A DNA stretch of 47,637 nt from Candidatus Thorarchaeota archaeon (GCA_016841005.1 JAEORG010000231.1:1-47637), one strand, 5' to 3'; shown: positions 17,019 through 26,131, numbered from the stretch's first letter. Program-made: numbers and translations. The notes: generated from the sequence alone by a model not told the origin.

Positions 17019-18748
17019 GAGGGATGTTCTTGGATCCTAGTATCACCTCTGTGTATGACTCGTTTATTTGGTCCGGAGATGCTGGTGGTTTGGCAAAGAA
17101 ACTATATGCAAATCCACCAAAGACTATGGGAAGTCTTGCTGAAAGAATTAATGATATAATCAAAAGGTATGACGCGACCAACTGGTTCGATGACTCTCAT
17201 TTCAAATCTCTGAAAGAGGGACTATTTCAGGCCAACCGCCTGGTATCCGCATTAACACCAGAAGTCACAGCAAACATCAATCGTCTACCAAATGGAGGAA
17301 TTGAGGCCGCACATCAGACCGTGTCTATGGGAGGCCCCTGTTATATATTGAATAAAGCTGCTACTGCCTCAGCGGTCGCCAGATTCGCCCAATCCTCAGG
17401 TCACGATATAACTCCGTTCTTCTTTGTAGCGGAATATGATATAGTTCAACCAGAATTGATCAATATTAGAACGCCACTGATGGGGCAGGCTGGTAATCTC
17501 ATTAGTGTTCCAGTTCCCGAAGGCTTTGAGTATTCTCCTGTTTCTACGATACCACTTCCTAGAGAATCGGATTGGTATGACCAAGTTGAGGAGTCAGTTC
17601 TATCAAATTATAGACCAATATTCAAGACCCTTGAAGGTTACGCAAGAACTCTTGTGGATGAGAGATTAGAACAAGCATTGAAACTAATTCGTTGGGCATA
17701 TGTGAACTCATCGACACTAAGTGAATGGTCACTACACATCCTTGGGCGAGTCCTGAATATTGAAGGCAATCTTGGAATACCACTTCTACCATCCTCTGCA
17801 CCTATTCTAAAACAGATGATGATTAGAGGAATGGAGTATCTATTGTCAAAAGATGTTCGAGAAGTATTTCTTAGAGTTCACGAGGAGAGCACCAATCTCA
17901 TCAAGAGTGAAGGATTTAATCCTGGAATGGGAGAACGCAATACAGATTTCGTACCATTCTACTATGAATGCCCCCAGAAGCAATGTCATCAGAGTCGCAC
18001 TGAGCTTCAGTATCAAGAGAAAGGAGGAAATGCCCTTCTAAGTGGTAAATGTCCAACCTGTGGTGAAGAAATCCAAATAGAAACGTCCTCTACTATTCCG
18101 AATCTTGAGGATTTTAAAACCAATTTGTCACCGCGAGTAGACACCCGCCAGATGATTTTAGACATGATTTTTCCTGTTCTTGCTCACGTTGGAGGATCTG
18201 GTGAAACTGCTTATTATGCACAGGTAATTCCTATAGCAACTGAGTTAGACATTCCATTCCCATTGTATCTAAAGTATCCACGAGTTTATTTCAATACCCC
18301 ATGGAATGAGAATTTGGCTAATGAACTGACGCAGAAAGGTGTGACTGTTTTACATAGGTCAGAGATGTTCAAGATTATGGGGGCAGTTAACAAATCAAGG
18401 AGAAAAAAGAACACTTCTGAGATGAATGCCGCCCTTGGAGAGTTTGAAAAAATATTGAAAGATACTCATTCCACAATCAATGAGGAGCTAAACACAAAGA
18501 TTACTGAATTGAGCACACCTGAAGGTAGAAAGGATACAGAGCTTGTGAATGTGAGATTGGAAATAGAGCGCTATCTAAGCTGGACATTCGGTCAATATAC
18601 CAATGAAAAACTTGGCCAAGAATCAACTTGGTCGTGGATTGAGTGGGCACTCAATGCGGGTTTTCCAGACCTTTTTGGAGCATACCTAAGAGCCTATGTT
18701 CCTGAGATGAATAATGGGGCAACCCTCTTCATCAACTTCTCTATCTAA
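17015..18748 (+). CDS. bshC: Bacillithiol biosynthesis cysteine-adding enzyme, BshC
   Basis: BshC adds cysteine to glucosaminyl-malate in the last step of bacillithiol synthesis. The 577 residues are slightly longer than bacterial BshC (about 540). Landmarks align in order: HQTVSMGGPCYILNK (bacterial GQQAGLLTGPLYTIHK), ITPFFFVAEYDIVQPEL (bacterial VPIFWVAGEDHDLDEI), and LAHVGGSGETAYYAQV (bacterial AGPGEINYWGEL). A probable zinc ribbon C319-x4-C324 and C346-x2-C349 is inserted in the middle, which I do not recall in the Bacillus protein. The C-terminal half is a helical coiled coil as in the family. It begins at the ATGA overlap with bshA. Distance from the bacterial enzymes is considerable, so the chemistry is inferred from motifs plus linkage. 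Confidence 0.85.
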   Translation: MRGMFLDPSITSVYDSFIWSGDAGGLAKKLYANPPKTMGSLAERINDIIKRYDATNWFDDSHFKSLKEGLFQANRLVSALTPEVTANINRLPNGGIEAAHQTVSMGGPCYILNKAATASAVARFAQSSGHDITPFFFVAEYDIVQPELINIRTPLMGQAGNLISVPVPEGFEYSPVSTIPLPRESDWYDQVEESVLSNYRPIFKTLEGYARTLVDERLEQALKLIRWAYVNSSTLSEWSLHILGRVLNIEGNLGIPLLPSSAPILKQMMIRGMEYLLSKDVREVFLRVHEESTNLIKSEGFNPGMGERNTDFVPFYYECPQKQCHQSRTELQYQEKGGNALLSGKCPTCGEEIQIETSSTIPNLEDFKTNLSPRVDTRQMILDMIFPVLAHVGGSGETAYYAQVIPIATELDIPFPLYLKYPRVYFNTPWNENLANELTQKGVTVLHRSEMFKIMGAVNKSRRKKNTSEMNAALGEFEKILKDTHSTINEELNTKITELSTPEGRKDTELVNVRLEIERYLSWTFGQYTNEKLGQESTWSWIEWALNAGFPDLFGAYLRAYVPEMNNGATLFINFSI

Positions 18749-18775
18749 GAGCCCTAAGAAATGTAGGATCTCGTT

Positions 18776-20044
18776 CTATAAATTCTCTGTGAGAAGTTTG
18801 CCAAGTTTTTCAATACCATCAGCAATTATCTCTGGATCTCGGTATGAGAATCCAAGGCGCATTGTGTTGTTCTCAGGTTTACTTGGAATCAAGTCAGTAC
18901 CATTCTCTCCTAATTTATGTCCTACTATCGGATAGAAGGCCCCACCTGGAACATATAGAATATCATGAGGAAGTGCTACCTCTTCCATGAATTTCTTACT
19001 ATCGAAGTCTTCTTTTTCACTCTGCCACCAGATGAAGAATCCGCCCGTTGGATCGGTTCTAGTTCCTGCAGGAAATGATTCATCGATTGCCTTTGCCATA
19101 GATTCGTATCTTGCCTTATAGAGAGGAATCGCAGCTCGCATGGCATCGTCAATGCAATTCCTGTAATATTCGTCAAGGATTCGTTGGACAAGACTAGCAG
19201 TACACAAGTCCAAGTATCCCTTGTCTTTTAGAACTTGGTCTCTAACATGAGATGGAAGAACTGAATATCCGACTCTTAGGACTGCAGCTTCCTTACTTGT
19301 TGTACCCAAGTATGCTACTCGATGGTTCTCTTTGTCTAGTGTCTTGATTGCCTTTGGATTCTGTTTGAATTGGATTTCCGCATATGCTGAATCTTCAATG
19401 AGTAAGATATTGTGGTTTTCACAAAGATCGAATAGTGCTTGTCTCCGTTTCTGAGGAAGAGTTGTTCCTTTAGGATTGTCTGATTCAGGAACCACATAGA
19501 CCATGTCAGGAGTCTTGCCAAACTTTACTTTTGAAGCATACACAGCTTTCTCAACATATTCAGGAATAATGCCATCCAAATCAGTTGGCACAGTGATAAC
19601 TCGAGCTCCAAGCTTAACAGCTGGTACCAAAAAACCAAGATATGCTGGTGAAGGAGTTACTATTACATCGCCAGGATCAATCACCGTATCGAGTAAAGCG
19701 TATAGTGCCTGTTGTGATCCATTGGTTATGGAAACACTTTCCCATTCTGTTTCAGGATCAATTGGAATCGACCTAACATCATGAAGGCGTTTTGCCAATG
19801 TTTTCAAAAAATAGGGATGACCGCCTGTTGGACCGTAGTTGAGATCCTCTAGTGCAAGTTTTGGATCTTGCTTATATCTTTCACCCAAATCTTGCATGAT
19901 TTGCCCAAAGATCTCAGTGGGCATAATTCCAGGCTTTCCACCTGCAAAATAATAGTGGACCTTATACTTGAGTAATGAACGAATCTGGGACTCTTCGATG
20001 AAAGAGGTCCAACTCGAGAAAGTATATCCTCGATCGTTTGCCAT
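18776..20044 (-). CDS. Class I/II PLP-dependent aminotransferase
   Basis: The 422-residue fold-type I aminotransferase has NPKGTTLP (N190 region), EDSAYAEI (D218, Y221) and the Schiff-base lysine in YLGTTSKEAAVLRVGY (K251). YGPTGGHPYFLKTLAKRL is like the ARO8/2-aminoadipate aminotransferase branch. The amino donor and acceptor cannot be fixed by sequence; branched-chain, aromatic or aminoadipate substrates are all possible. The ATG at 20044 has GGGAG about ten bases upstream. Its promoter region holds a TATA-like element (20101-20107) and a palindrome at the expected transcription start. It is convergent with bshC, separated by 27 bases. Confidence 0.9.
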   Translation of the reverse strand: MANDRGYTFSSWTSFIEESQIRSLLKYKVHYYFAGGKPGIMPTEIFGQIMQDLGERYKQDPKLALEDLNYGPTGGHPYFLKTLAKRLHDVRSIPIDPETEWESVSITNGSQQALYALLDTVIDPGDVIVTPSPAYLGFLVPAVKLGARVITVPTDLDGIIPEYVEKAVYASKVKFGKTPDMVYVVPESDNPKGTTLPQKRRQALFDLCENHNILLIEDSAYAEIQFKQNPKAIKTLDKENHRVAYLGTTSKEAAVLRVGYSVLPSHVRDQVLKDKGYLDLCTASLVQRILDEYYRNCIDDAMRAAIPLYKARYESMAKAIDESFPAGTRTDPTGGFFIWWQSEKEDFDSKKFMEEVALPHDILYVPGGAFYPIVGHKLGENGTDLIPSKPENNTMRLGFSYRDPEIIADGIEKLGKLLTENL

Positions 20045-20069
20045 TAGAAGCTGCTCCCTAGTTGGCGAC

Positions 20070-20083
20070 GTACAAATCTGTAC
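20070..20083. promoter_or_regulatory. Palindrome in the aminotransferase promoter
   Basis: GTACA-AATC-TGTAC, a five-base inverted repeat, lies about 25 bases downstream of a TATA-like ATAAAAT (20101-20107, read from the minus strand) and so covers the likely transcription start of the aminotransferase. It is a plausible repressor site. Confidence 0.35.
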
Positions 20084-20196
20084 ATCTTGTTTGAGGTTTC
20101 ATAAAATTTCCCTTTATCTGTTTCTAACCTTTCAGCAGTTTTAGCGTTCGGTTTCGCGGAGTAATGTGCACTTGTGTACCTTAGAATTACAAAATC

Positions 20197-20982
20197 CTAC
20201 TGCATCTCCTCAGCAAGTGCTTTAGCTGCAGCAGCAGGATTGTCCGCGTTTACAATGGACCTTGCTGCAATAACATAAGATGCACCGGATTCAATTGCCT
20301 CACGAGCACTAGCGCCTTGTGCTCCAACTCCAGGGCTTATTATCGGGACTTCATCACCCAAGATTCTCTTAACTTCATGGATGATGTCTGGATAGGTTGC
20401 ACCGACGATGACTCCATCAGCCTCCCAATTCCGTGCACGCTTGGCAAATTCTTTGTACATTGGTTCCAACTCTTTGCCTTTGTCATCTTTTGAGATTAGT
20501 ATACCATAGCCCTCAGCAGCCGCTGGATGTGACATGTAGCAGAGTGTAATTACTCCCTTCTGTCTGCTTCTTGCAGCTTCGAAGACAGAATCTAACCCTC
20601 CTTCCCATCCGACAAAAGGATTCGCGATGACAGCATCGAACCCTGCATCAAGATAATATGTGGTTATGTGTGCATTTGTATTCCCAATGTCATTGATTTT
20701 GCAATCCATAATAGCGGTTAATCCATTTGCATGAATTGAATCAAGAATCTTGGGCATTCCATCATAGAGACCTACGGGTAGAACAAGTTGACGATTGACC
20801 TTAAAGGCAACTGCAAATTCAGCAGTTTCGTTTACTATTCTTATTGCGTCCTGAATCATTCGATCCTTCTCTGCACGCCATTCACTTGTACCAATCTTTG
20901 TCATATCTGCAACTAAATCTAATCCAATAATCAGCTTGCTCTTGCTTACAAAGCTAGCTGCTGCAAGTTTCCGCTTGTACAT
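20197..20982 (-). CDS. pyrF: Orotidine 5'-phosphate decarboxylase
   Basis: PyrF makes UMP from OMP in pyrimidine synthesis. The 261-residue TIM barrel shows LIIGLDLVAD, the catalytic array in MDCKINDIGNTN (K-x-x-D-I-x-x-T pattern), ANPFVGWEGG and the phosphate loop ISPGVGAQGA. The ATG is supported by AGGAG about nine bases upstream and a TATA-like CATATAAG about 45 bases upstream. It is longer than the compact archaeal PyrF (about 210-230 residues). The related 3-hexulose-6-phosphate synthase is a less likely alternative because of the DIGNT pattern. It is divergent from the membrane protein at 21041. Confidence 0.87.
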   Translation of the reverse strand: MYKRKLAAASFVSKSKLIIGLDLVADMTKIGTSEWRAEKDRMIQDAIRIVNETAEFAVAFKVNRQLVLPVGLYDGMPKILDSIHANGLTAIMDCKINDIGNTNAHITTYYLDAGFDAVIANPFVGWEGGLDSVFEAARSRQKGVITLCYMSHPAAAEGYGILISKDDKGKELEPMYKEFAKRARNWEADGVIVGATYPDIIHEVKRILGDEVPIISPGVGAQGASAREAIESGASYVIAARSIVNADNPAAAAKALAEEMQ

Positions 20983-21025
20983 CTTCCACTTCTCCTAAGC
21001 TCATTGAAAAAATACGTTGAGAGTA

Positions 21026-21033
21026 CTTATATG
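21026..21033 (-). promoter_or_regulatory. TATA-like element of pyrF
   Basis: The minus strand reads CATATAAG about 45 bases before the pyrF ATG, leaving a leader of about 20 bases that includes AGGAG. Confidence 0.5.
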
Positions 21034-21040
21034 AGATTTG

Positions 21041-22114
21041 ATGCCAAAGAAAATAGGCGAGGATAAGGTGAGTCCAGACTGGCTTGTAACTAGAGTTGTC
21101 GTTGTAATTATGGCAATAATGGGTCCTGTATACTTTTTCCTTTTGATGTTCTTCCTTCCTTTCCAGATGGCACCATTTGGAAACCCATTCTATGATATGC
21201 TGTTTCACTTCTTAGCTGCACCTGCTATCTTTTCAATAACGTGGGTTGGACACATGTATTATGCAAGGTTCCGGATAGCTAACACTGTTCATCATTTCAG
21301 TGAAACAACCAGCACCGTACCTTTAAGGTGGCGAATATTCTATGGTACAAATGCAGCCTTTGTAATTGGGTTCTTTATACTTCCCATGATTATCGCCCCT
21401 ATTGCGATCCTATCTGGTCTAATTGTTGCGGCGCACGTGTTCTATAGTATTGGAAGAGGAAAAATGGGAGGTGGACGAGCAGCCAAAGGATTGGCTGTCT
21501 TGATTGCATTTGCACTTTGCGTTCTTCCCGCAGTAGTATTGATTAATTTCACACCAGGATATCTCCAGGTCTGGAATCAGATATTCCAGAGTTGGACTGC
21601 GTTTTGGTTCAGAGTAGTCTATGGTGTTGCCCAATGCTTGGTCAATGCTTTGAGCTTCGGAGCACCGATTTACTTTGTATATTTTGGTGCCCAAGAATAT
21701 GATAGAGGAGTATATGGTACAGTCTACACAACAACTCCAACAAGATGGATAAGATTCGGAGAAATAATCCTCTTCCTAGTATTCGTGTTTCTATACCTTC
21801 CACCAGTCCCTCTTCCAGGAGGATTAGTCATTGGTTTCCTAGATATGTCCTTCTTATTCGACTCTCTGATAAATTGGATATCCTTGGGAATAGTAATTCT
21901 CCTGATTATTATCAAGAAATACCTTGGTGTGAGCGATGATTCAACCATGGGAAGTCCTGTAAATATCATCATTGTGGGGATGTTTCTAGTTGTTGAGATT
22001 TTCTTCAAGTTTGATTGGATTATTGTAACAATGGCAATCTGGCTTGCATTTCTCCTATTCGCTGGTTTATTTATTGTCAATTACATCCGTGCATCACCAC
22101 GGGAGTTGTATTAG
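21041..22114 (+). CDS. Multi-pass membrane protein of unknown function
   Basis: I do not recognise the family. The roughly 357 residues form about nine hydrophobic segments: one near VVVIMAIMGPVYFFLLMFF, one with HFLAAPAIFSITWVGHMYY, two around AAFVIGFFILPMIIAPIAIL, then several to the C-terminus ending WLAFLLFAGLFIVNYI. No solute-carrier motif or signal peptide is obvious. The longest frame begins with TTG at 21038; the adjacent ATG at 21041 is the likely start, with little leader and so possibly leaderless. The Nudix gene starts one base after its stop, so the two are co-transcribed. Confidence 0.8.
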   Translation: MPKKIGEDKVSPDWLVTRVVVVIMAIMGPVYFFLLMFFLPFQMAPFGNPFYDMLFHFLAAPAIFSITWVGHMYYARFRIANTVHHFSETTSTVPLRWRIFYGTNAAFVIGFFILPMIIAPIAILSGLIVAAHVFYSIGRGKMGGGRAAKGLAVLIAFALCVLPAVVLINFTPGYLQVWNQIFQSWTAFWFRVVYGVAQCLVNALSFGAPIYFVYFGAQEYDRGVYGTVYTTTPTRWIRFGEIILFLVFVFLYLPPVPLPGGLVIGFLDMSFLFDSLINWISLGIVILLIIIKKYLGVSDDSTMGSPVNIIIVGMFLVVEIFFKFDWIIVTMAIWLAFLLFAGLFIVNYIRASPRELY

Positions 22115-22115
22115 T

Positions 22116-22562
22116 GTGTACAGGAATCCAGCATCAACAGTGGATATTGCAGTTGTGAAAAATAATAGTGTCATTCTCATAAAGAGAAAACATGACCCAT
22201 TCCACGGAAAATTGGCATTTCCTGGAGGATTTGTTGACTATGGAGAACCTGTTGAAGAAACTGCTCGACGTGAAATCAAAGAAGAAACGGGTATGCAAAT
22301 TGAATTGATAGATATCCTTGGAATATACTCAGCTCCTAATCGAGACCCTCGTGCACATACAATAACCACGGTCTTCGTAGCAAGACCTGTCGCAGGCACA
22401 CCTCAAGGAGCAGATGATGCCGCAGAAGCTAAATGGGTTGATATCGATTCAGTATCAGCAGATGATTTGGCATTTGATCATGCACAAATTCTTGACGACT
22501 TGAGAAATTGGTTAAGGACCAAATCTGGTACATATTGGTCTGGTAAGGAGCGAAAATTCTAA
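22116..22562 (+). CDS. Nudix hydrolase (ADP-ribose pyrophosphatase-like)
   Basis: Nudix enzymes cleave nucleoside diphosphates linked to another group. The complete Nudix box is GGFVDYGEPVEETARREIKEETGMQ split across the expected G-x5-E-x7-RE-x2-EE pattern. The longest frame starts far upstream at 22044 inside the membrane protein; a GTG at 22116, one base after that gene's stop and with GGGAG ten bases before it, is the better start. This gives 148 residues, the usual length. FPGGFVDYGE and the following SAPNRDPR are like ADP-ribose pyrophosphatases, but the substrate is not certain. Confidence 0.88.
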   Translation: MYRNPASTVDIAVVKNNSVILIKRKHDPFHGKLAFPGGFVDYGEPVEETARREIKEETGMQIELIDILGIYSAPNRDPRAHTITTVFVARPVAGTPQGADDAAEAKWVDIDSVSADDLAFDHAQILDDLRNWLRTKSGTYWSGKERKF

Positions 22563-22573
22563 GAAATCAGGTT

Positions 22574-22936
22574 CTATTGTTCGAAATCCAAAATCTCAAG
22601 CTTCTCGGCTAATCTAATGATTGGTAGGTGGACTGTCATAGGTTCTGAGTCAATTGAGTCGACAAAGTTCACAGTTTCTTTCGGTCGTGCAGTATACGAC
22701 AAGAAATTACCTTCAGGAGGTTTGTCAAGTTCTGTGTAAATCCAAAGAGGAAGCCCATACATCTCATAGTAACCATGATTTGATATCAGAGTCCCATAGA
22801 CATGCCGTCCGTCATGCTCAAAGTAAAGCATACTTGCAGGGCGGTCTCTCTGCGACCACGAAACCAGCATTCTTGCTAAGTCTTTCATTGTTGCAATCTT
22901 GAGATTTACCGGTGGACGAATATCTGCCTTGCTCAT
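22574..22936 (-). CDS. Hypothetical protein
   Basis: I do not recognise this 120-residue soluble protein. It has a helix (MKDLARMLVSWSQRDRP), then alternating strand-like segments ASMLYFEHDGRHVYGTLI, YEMYGLPLWIYTEL and EPMTVHLPIIRL, which suggests a small alpha/beta domain. There are no cysteines, membrane segments or known motifs. The start is well supported by GGTG seven bases upstream. It is convergent with the Nudix gene (11 bases apart) and downstream of herA on the same strand by 69 bases. Confidence 0.72.
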   Translation of the reverse strand: MSKADIRPPVNLKIATMKDLARMLVSWSQRDRPASMLYFEHDGRHVYGTLISNHGYYEMYGLPLWIYTELDKPPEGNFLSYTARPKETVNFVDSIDSEPMTVHLPIIRLAEKLEILDFEQ

Positions 22937-23005
22937 TTTACACCAAGGTCGAAGCTGATGATTTTACCTTATAAGGACATTTGTACAGCAAGAATGACTG
23001 TTTAT

Positions 23006-25195
23006 TTAACGTCCTTGAGCAGACCGTAATTTATCCGCAAGTGACGTTACTGCTTTCTGGATATCTCCAACAATAACAACTGGAATACTCACTGCATCAA
23101 CACTGACTCCTGCGGACACGGATGCTCTAAGACCATCCTTTCTTAGCAGAATGTATGAGAACCCATCTTCTTCGATTGTGCGAATGTACTTCATACCTGC
23201 GGCAAGAAGAACCTGAACTACGCTTCGAAGAAGACTCATCGGGTCAGTACCAACACTCTGTATTGATTCAGATTCCCGGTGGGCCACTTCCGAACCAAAT
23301 AAGAACTCATGAGACGTTGGTGAGTAAAGGACCTTTCTGCTCATTGCCTTCTCAAGTAGAGGCCTCTGAAGTTCAGGAAATTCTTTGATGATAAAGTCAC
23401 CCAAATCTAAATCCTCAGATTCTTCAGACGGCCCTTGAAATTCAATCTTCACTGGCTTTTCAGGGATTGATTCTTCTGTTCTTGGAGCAGCTTGATCTGT
23501 TATTCGAAATTCTTGCATTCGTTCTGCAAACATATCCTCAACATACTTCTTCATCCAGTCATCAAGGATCTTCCAGTCTTCCTGACTAAGGTTTAGAGGT
23601 GGTCGTGGAACATCGGGAAGATCAGCTGTTGGTTCATCTTCCAGCAGTATGTCATCTATTTCCTCATCTTCAGATTCCTCAATCTCCTCACCCACTTCTG
23701 GTACTTGGAGTCTAGCAGCTTCGAAAAGCCCAGATAATCTATCAGAACCTCCATGTTGAGAAACACGAGGTCGTACCTGCATGATGAACCCACGTTTATT
23801 CTCAGTTGTTTGATCAAACACAATGGCAACACCACGTGGTAGACTACTTATGAATACCTTATCGCGGAATTGTTCAGGCATAACTGCAGGAGCTCGTTGT
23901 TGCAACGCACGGATATCATTATCATGAGACAAAGAATGAGAGATGATTAAATCAGCCTGGGAAATTGCATCATCTGAAACAGCAGATGGCTGCTGCGTAC
24001 AGAGAACAAGGCTACATCCAAATCTTCTCCCTAGTTTTGCATAACTAATAATCGCATCCTTCGCCGGTGTGCTTCCTGATCTCGGAACTAGTGTATGTGC
24101 CTCATCAATAATCAACCATGTTGGAGGCAGTTCCTCTCGAGCGCTAGTACCCTCATCAGTCCAAGCCATTCGATAGGTGAGTACTTGTCTACAGAGCATA
24201 TTTGTTAATATAGCAAGGACAGATTCTGCATCTGAACCGAGTGGAGCTACATCAATGATAGTAATCTGACCACCAACAGCCAAGTCTTGAGCGCTAGTTC
24301 CACCAGCATGAAAGACTCCCAATCTATCCGCTCTTCGAAGACGCTGTATCAATGCAGTGCGTGTAGAAGGTTGATAGAGTTCTACAATTCGTGGATTCGA
24401 CTCAATGCAACGATTCATATCCTTAATACTAAAATCTCGCTTGTCCTTAATCTTCACGCCATTCTCAAGAATGTATCCCTTTCGTACACTCTCTAATACT
24501 TCACCAATCAAATTATCCATTGTTGTACTAAGTTGTCCACCTTTTTCGAGTACATAACCCCAATCGCTTGAAGTCAATTCGCGTGGACTGATAGCTAATG
24601 GAAATAATCTGTTTTTCTTCTTTACCTCATCGGGGAGACCTACATAGGTGCTTCGAGGAATGTACACGGAAACTGGAAAACCTCTTGGTTCGAGATTCCA
24701 TTTCTTGAGAAGCTCTGTCTGGTCAAGATTATCATCCATCATTTGTCTGAAGACATCAACAGTGTCGATAACAACACCAGCAACCTTGATCTCTTGCCGC
24801 TCCATTGCCAATGCCAATTCTTCTGCAATAGTTCCCAATGTATAGCTTTTTCCTGAACCTCTCTTTCCTGCAACAAATAACACATGTGGACTCATCAGAT
24901 CGAGGTTGACAGGCATCCCAAACTTTGACAATAACAGATCATCTGAGGTTTCACATACTGCACCGAGCATCCCTAACCCGCCCTCGGAAAACTTGCTATG
25001 GAATGATGTAGACCTTCCGAGTACAACTCCAATCTCATCATCAACATAAAGGTCAGGAGCAGCTGCAACTCGCGGGTGGTATTGAAGAGCGCTTCGTGGA
25101 ATTAACCGAACAGGCTCTTCCTGATACGCTTCCGGTTCTTCATTTTCCTCCTCGGAGTCGTGGTCTACTATAGGAGAATCATCATGCTCGTCCAA
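23006..25195 (-). CDS. herA: HerA-like DNA translocase ATPase
   Basis: HerA is a hexameric FtsK/HerA-superfamily ATPase that works with the NurA nuclease in DNA end resection. The 729 residues have an acidic N-terminus, Walker A VAGKRGSGKSYT (about 108-119), Walker B WLIIDEAHTLVP (IIDEAH at 362-367) and the downstream LIISHSLSHDNDIRALQQRAP sensor-like stretch. The long acidic region after residue 500 and a C-terminal alpha/beta domain extend it beyond classic HerA (about 500-600). The start is TTG at 25195, with AGAGGT about six bases upstream. No nurA is in the window, so it may be a HerA-like paralogue with another partner. It is divergent from trmI. Confidence 0.87.
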   Translation of the reverse strand: MDEHDDSPIVDHDSEEENEEPEAYQEEPVRLIPRSALQYHPRVAAAPDLYVDDEIGVVLGRSTSFHSKFSEGGLGMLGAVCETSDDLLLSKFGMPVNLDLMSPHVLFVAGKRGSGKSYTLGTIAEELALAMERQEIKVAGVVIDTVDVFRQMMDDNLDQTELLKKWNLEPRGFPVSVYIPRSTYVGLPDEVKKKNRLFPLAISPRELTSSDWGYVLEKGGQLSTTMDNLIGEVLESVRKGYILENGVKIKDKRDFSIKDMNRCIESNPRIVELYQPSTRTALIQRLRRADRLGVFHAGGTSAQDLAVGGQITIIDVAPLGSDAESVLAILTNMLCRQVLTYRMAWTDEGTSAREELPPTWLIIDEAHTLVPRSGSTPAKDAIISYAKLGRRFGCSLVLCTQQPSAVSDDAISQADLIISHSLSHDNDIRALQQRAPAVMPEQFRDKVFISSLPRGVAIVFDQTTENKRGFIMQVRPRVSQHGGSDRLSGLFEAARLQVPEVGEEIEESEDEEIDDILLEDEPTADLPDVPRPPLNLSQEDWKILDDWMKKYVEDMFAERMQEFRITDQAAPRTEESIPEKPVKIEFQGPSEESEDLDLGDFIIKEFPELQRPLLEKAMSRKVLYSPTSHEFLFGSEVAHRESESIQSVGTDPMSLLRSVVQVLLAAGMKYIRTIEEDGFSYILLRKDGLRASVSAGVSVDAVSIPVVIVGDIQKAVTSLADKLRSAQGR

Positions 25196-25311
25196 GGTGT
25201 AACCTCTCTTCCGAGGACTTGCGAAATCGGATAAAGCTTTGTGGCGTCGCGCGTTTCACTTGAAAGCTCACTTAGCAAGACTCAAAACGATGTGTCTGTG
25301 AAATTCAGACC

Positions 25312-26094
25312 ATGCCAGAGAGAATACAGGATGGTAGTCTAGTTTACATCTTTCTAGATGCAAAAAGAAACTGGATTCGAAAGGTAACAGAAGGAGGTAA
25401 GTTCCATTCAAATAAAGGGATTATCTCGTACGATGATATCATTGGTCGGCCCTATGGCATTAGAATTGAGAGCCATTCTGGAAAAGTATTCCAAATCCAC
25501 AAACCAAGTCAGAATGATATTCAAATCTCGTTAGGAAGGAATACTCAAATCATTTACCCCAAGGATGCAGCCACGATAATCAATGAAACAGGAATCTGTG
25601 CAGGTTCTCGTATTGTTGAATCCGGAACAGGTTCAGGTTCATTAACTTGGGTTCTCTCACGTGCGGTTGGACCATCAGGTCATGTATATACATATGAAAT
25701 TCGAGAAGATATGTACGTAGGAGCTAAGAAGAATCTAGAACGATATGCGGATATGAATAGAATAACAATGTACAATCAAGACGTTCTGGAAGGCATTAAA
25801 GAAGAGGATCTAGATGCAATAGTTTTCGATTTAGCAACTCCATGGCTTGCTCTTGATGATGCGCATCGTGCCCTCAAACCAAGTCATTTCATTGCAAGTT
25901 ATAGTCCTACTATAGAACAGGTCATGAAGACCTGCAAAACAATGGGAGAGAGTGGGAATTGGGGAATGATTAAGACTCTTGAAATTCTAAAACGTGAAAT
26001 AATGGTTCGTGAGGGAAAGACACGACCTCCAACATGGATGGTAGGACATACAGGTTATATGACATTCGCTCGTGCTATGGCAGATGAGGGATAA
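25312..26094 (+). CDS. trmI: tRNA (adenine-N1)-methyltransferase, TrmI
   Basis: Archaeal TrmI methylates A57/A58 in the tRNA T-loop with SAM. The 260 residues have the N-terminal beta domain, RNTQIIYPKDAATII, SAM motif I VESGTGSGSLTW (about 102-113), VYTYEIREDMY, motif IV FDLATPWLA (most homologues have DLPDPW) and the C-terminal hallmark MVGHTGYMTFAR. The ATG at 25312 gives the usual length; there is no clear ribosome site, so it may be leaderless. It is divergent from herA over about 116 bases. The assignment is secure. Confidence 0.93.
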   Translation: MPERIQDGSLVYIFLDAKRNWIRKVTEGGKFHSNKGIISYDDIIGRPYGIRIESHSGKVFQIHKPSQNDIQISLGRNTQIIYPKDAATIINETGICAGSRIVESGTGSGSLTWVLSRAVGPSGHVYTYEIREDMYVGAKKNLERYADMNRITMYNQDVLEGIKEEDLDAIVFDLATPWLALDDAHRALKPSHFIASYSPTIEQVMKTCKTMGESGNWGMIKTLEILKREIMVREGKTRPPTWMVGHTGYMTFARAMADEG

Positions 26095-26131
26095 CACCAC
26101 TCAGTCCAATTGCAAATGCTTATATTCAAAA

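Noticed and set aside
20197..20982. 3-hexulose-6-phosphate synthase
   Set aside because: The catalytic array DCKINDIGNTN and the length fit OMP decarboxylase better, and no 6-phospho-3-hexuloisomerase is adjacent.
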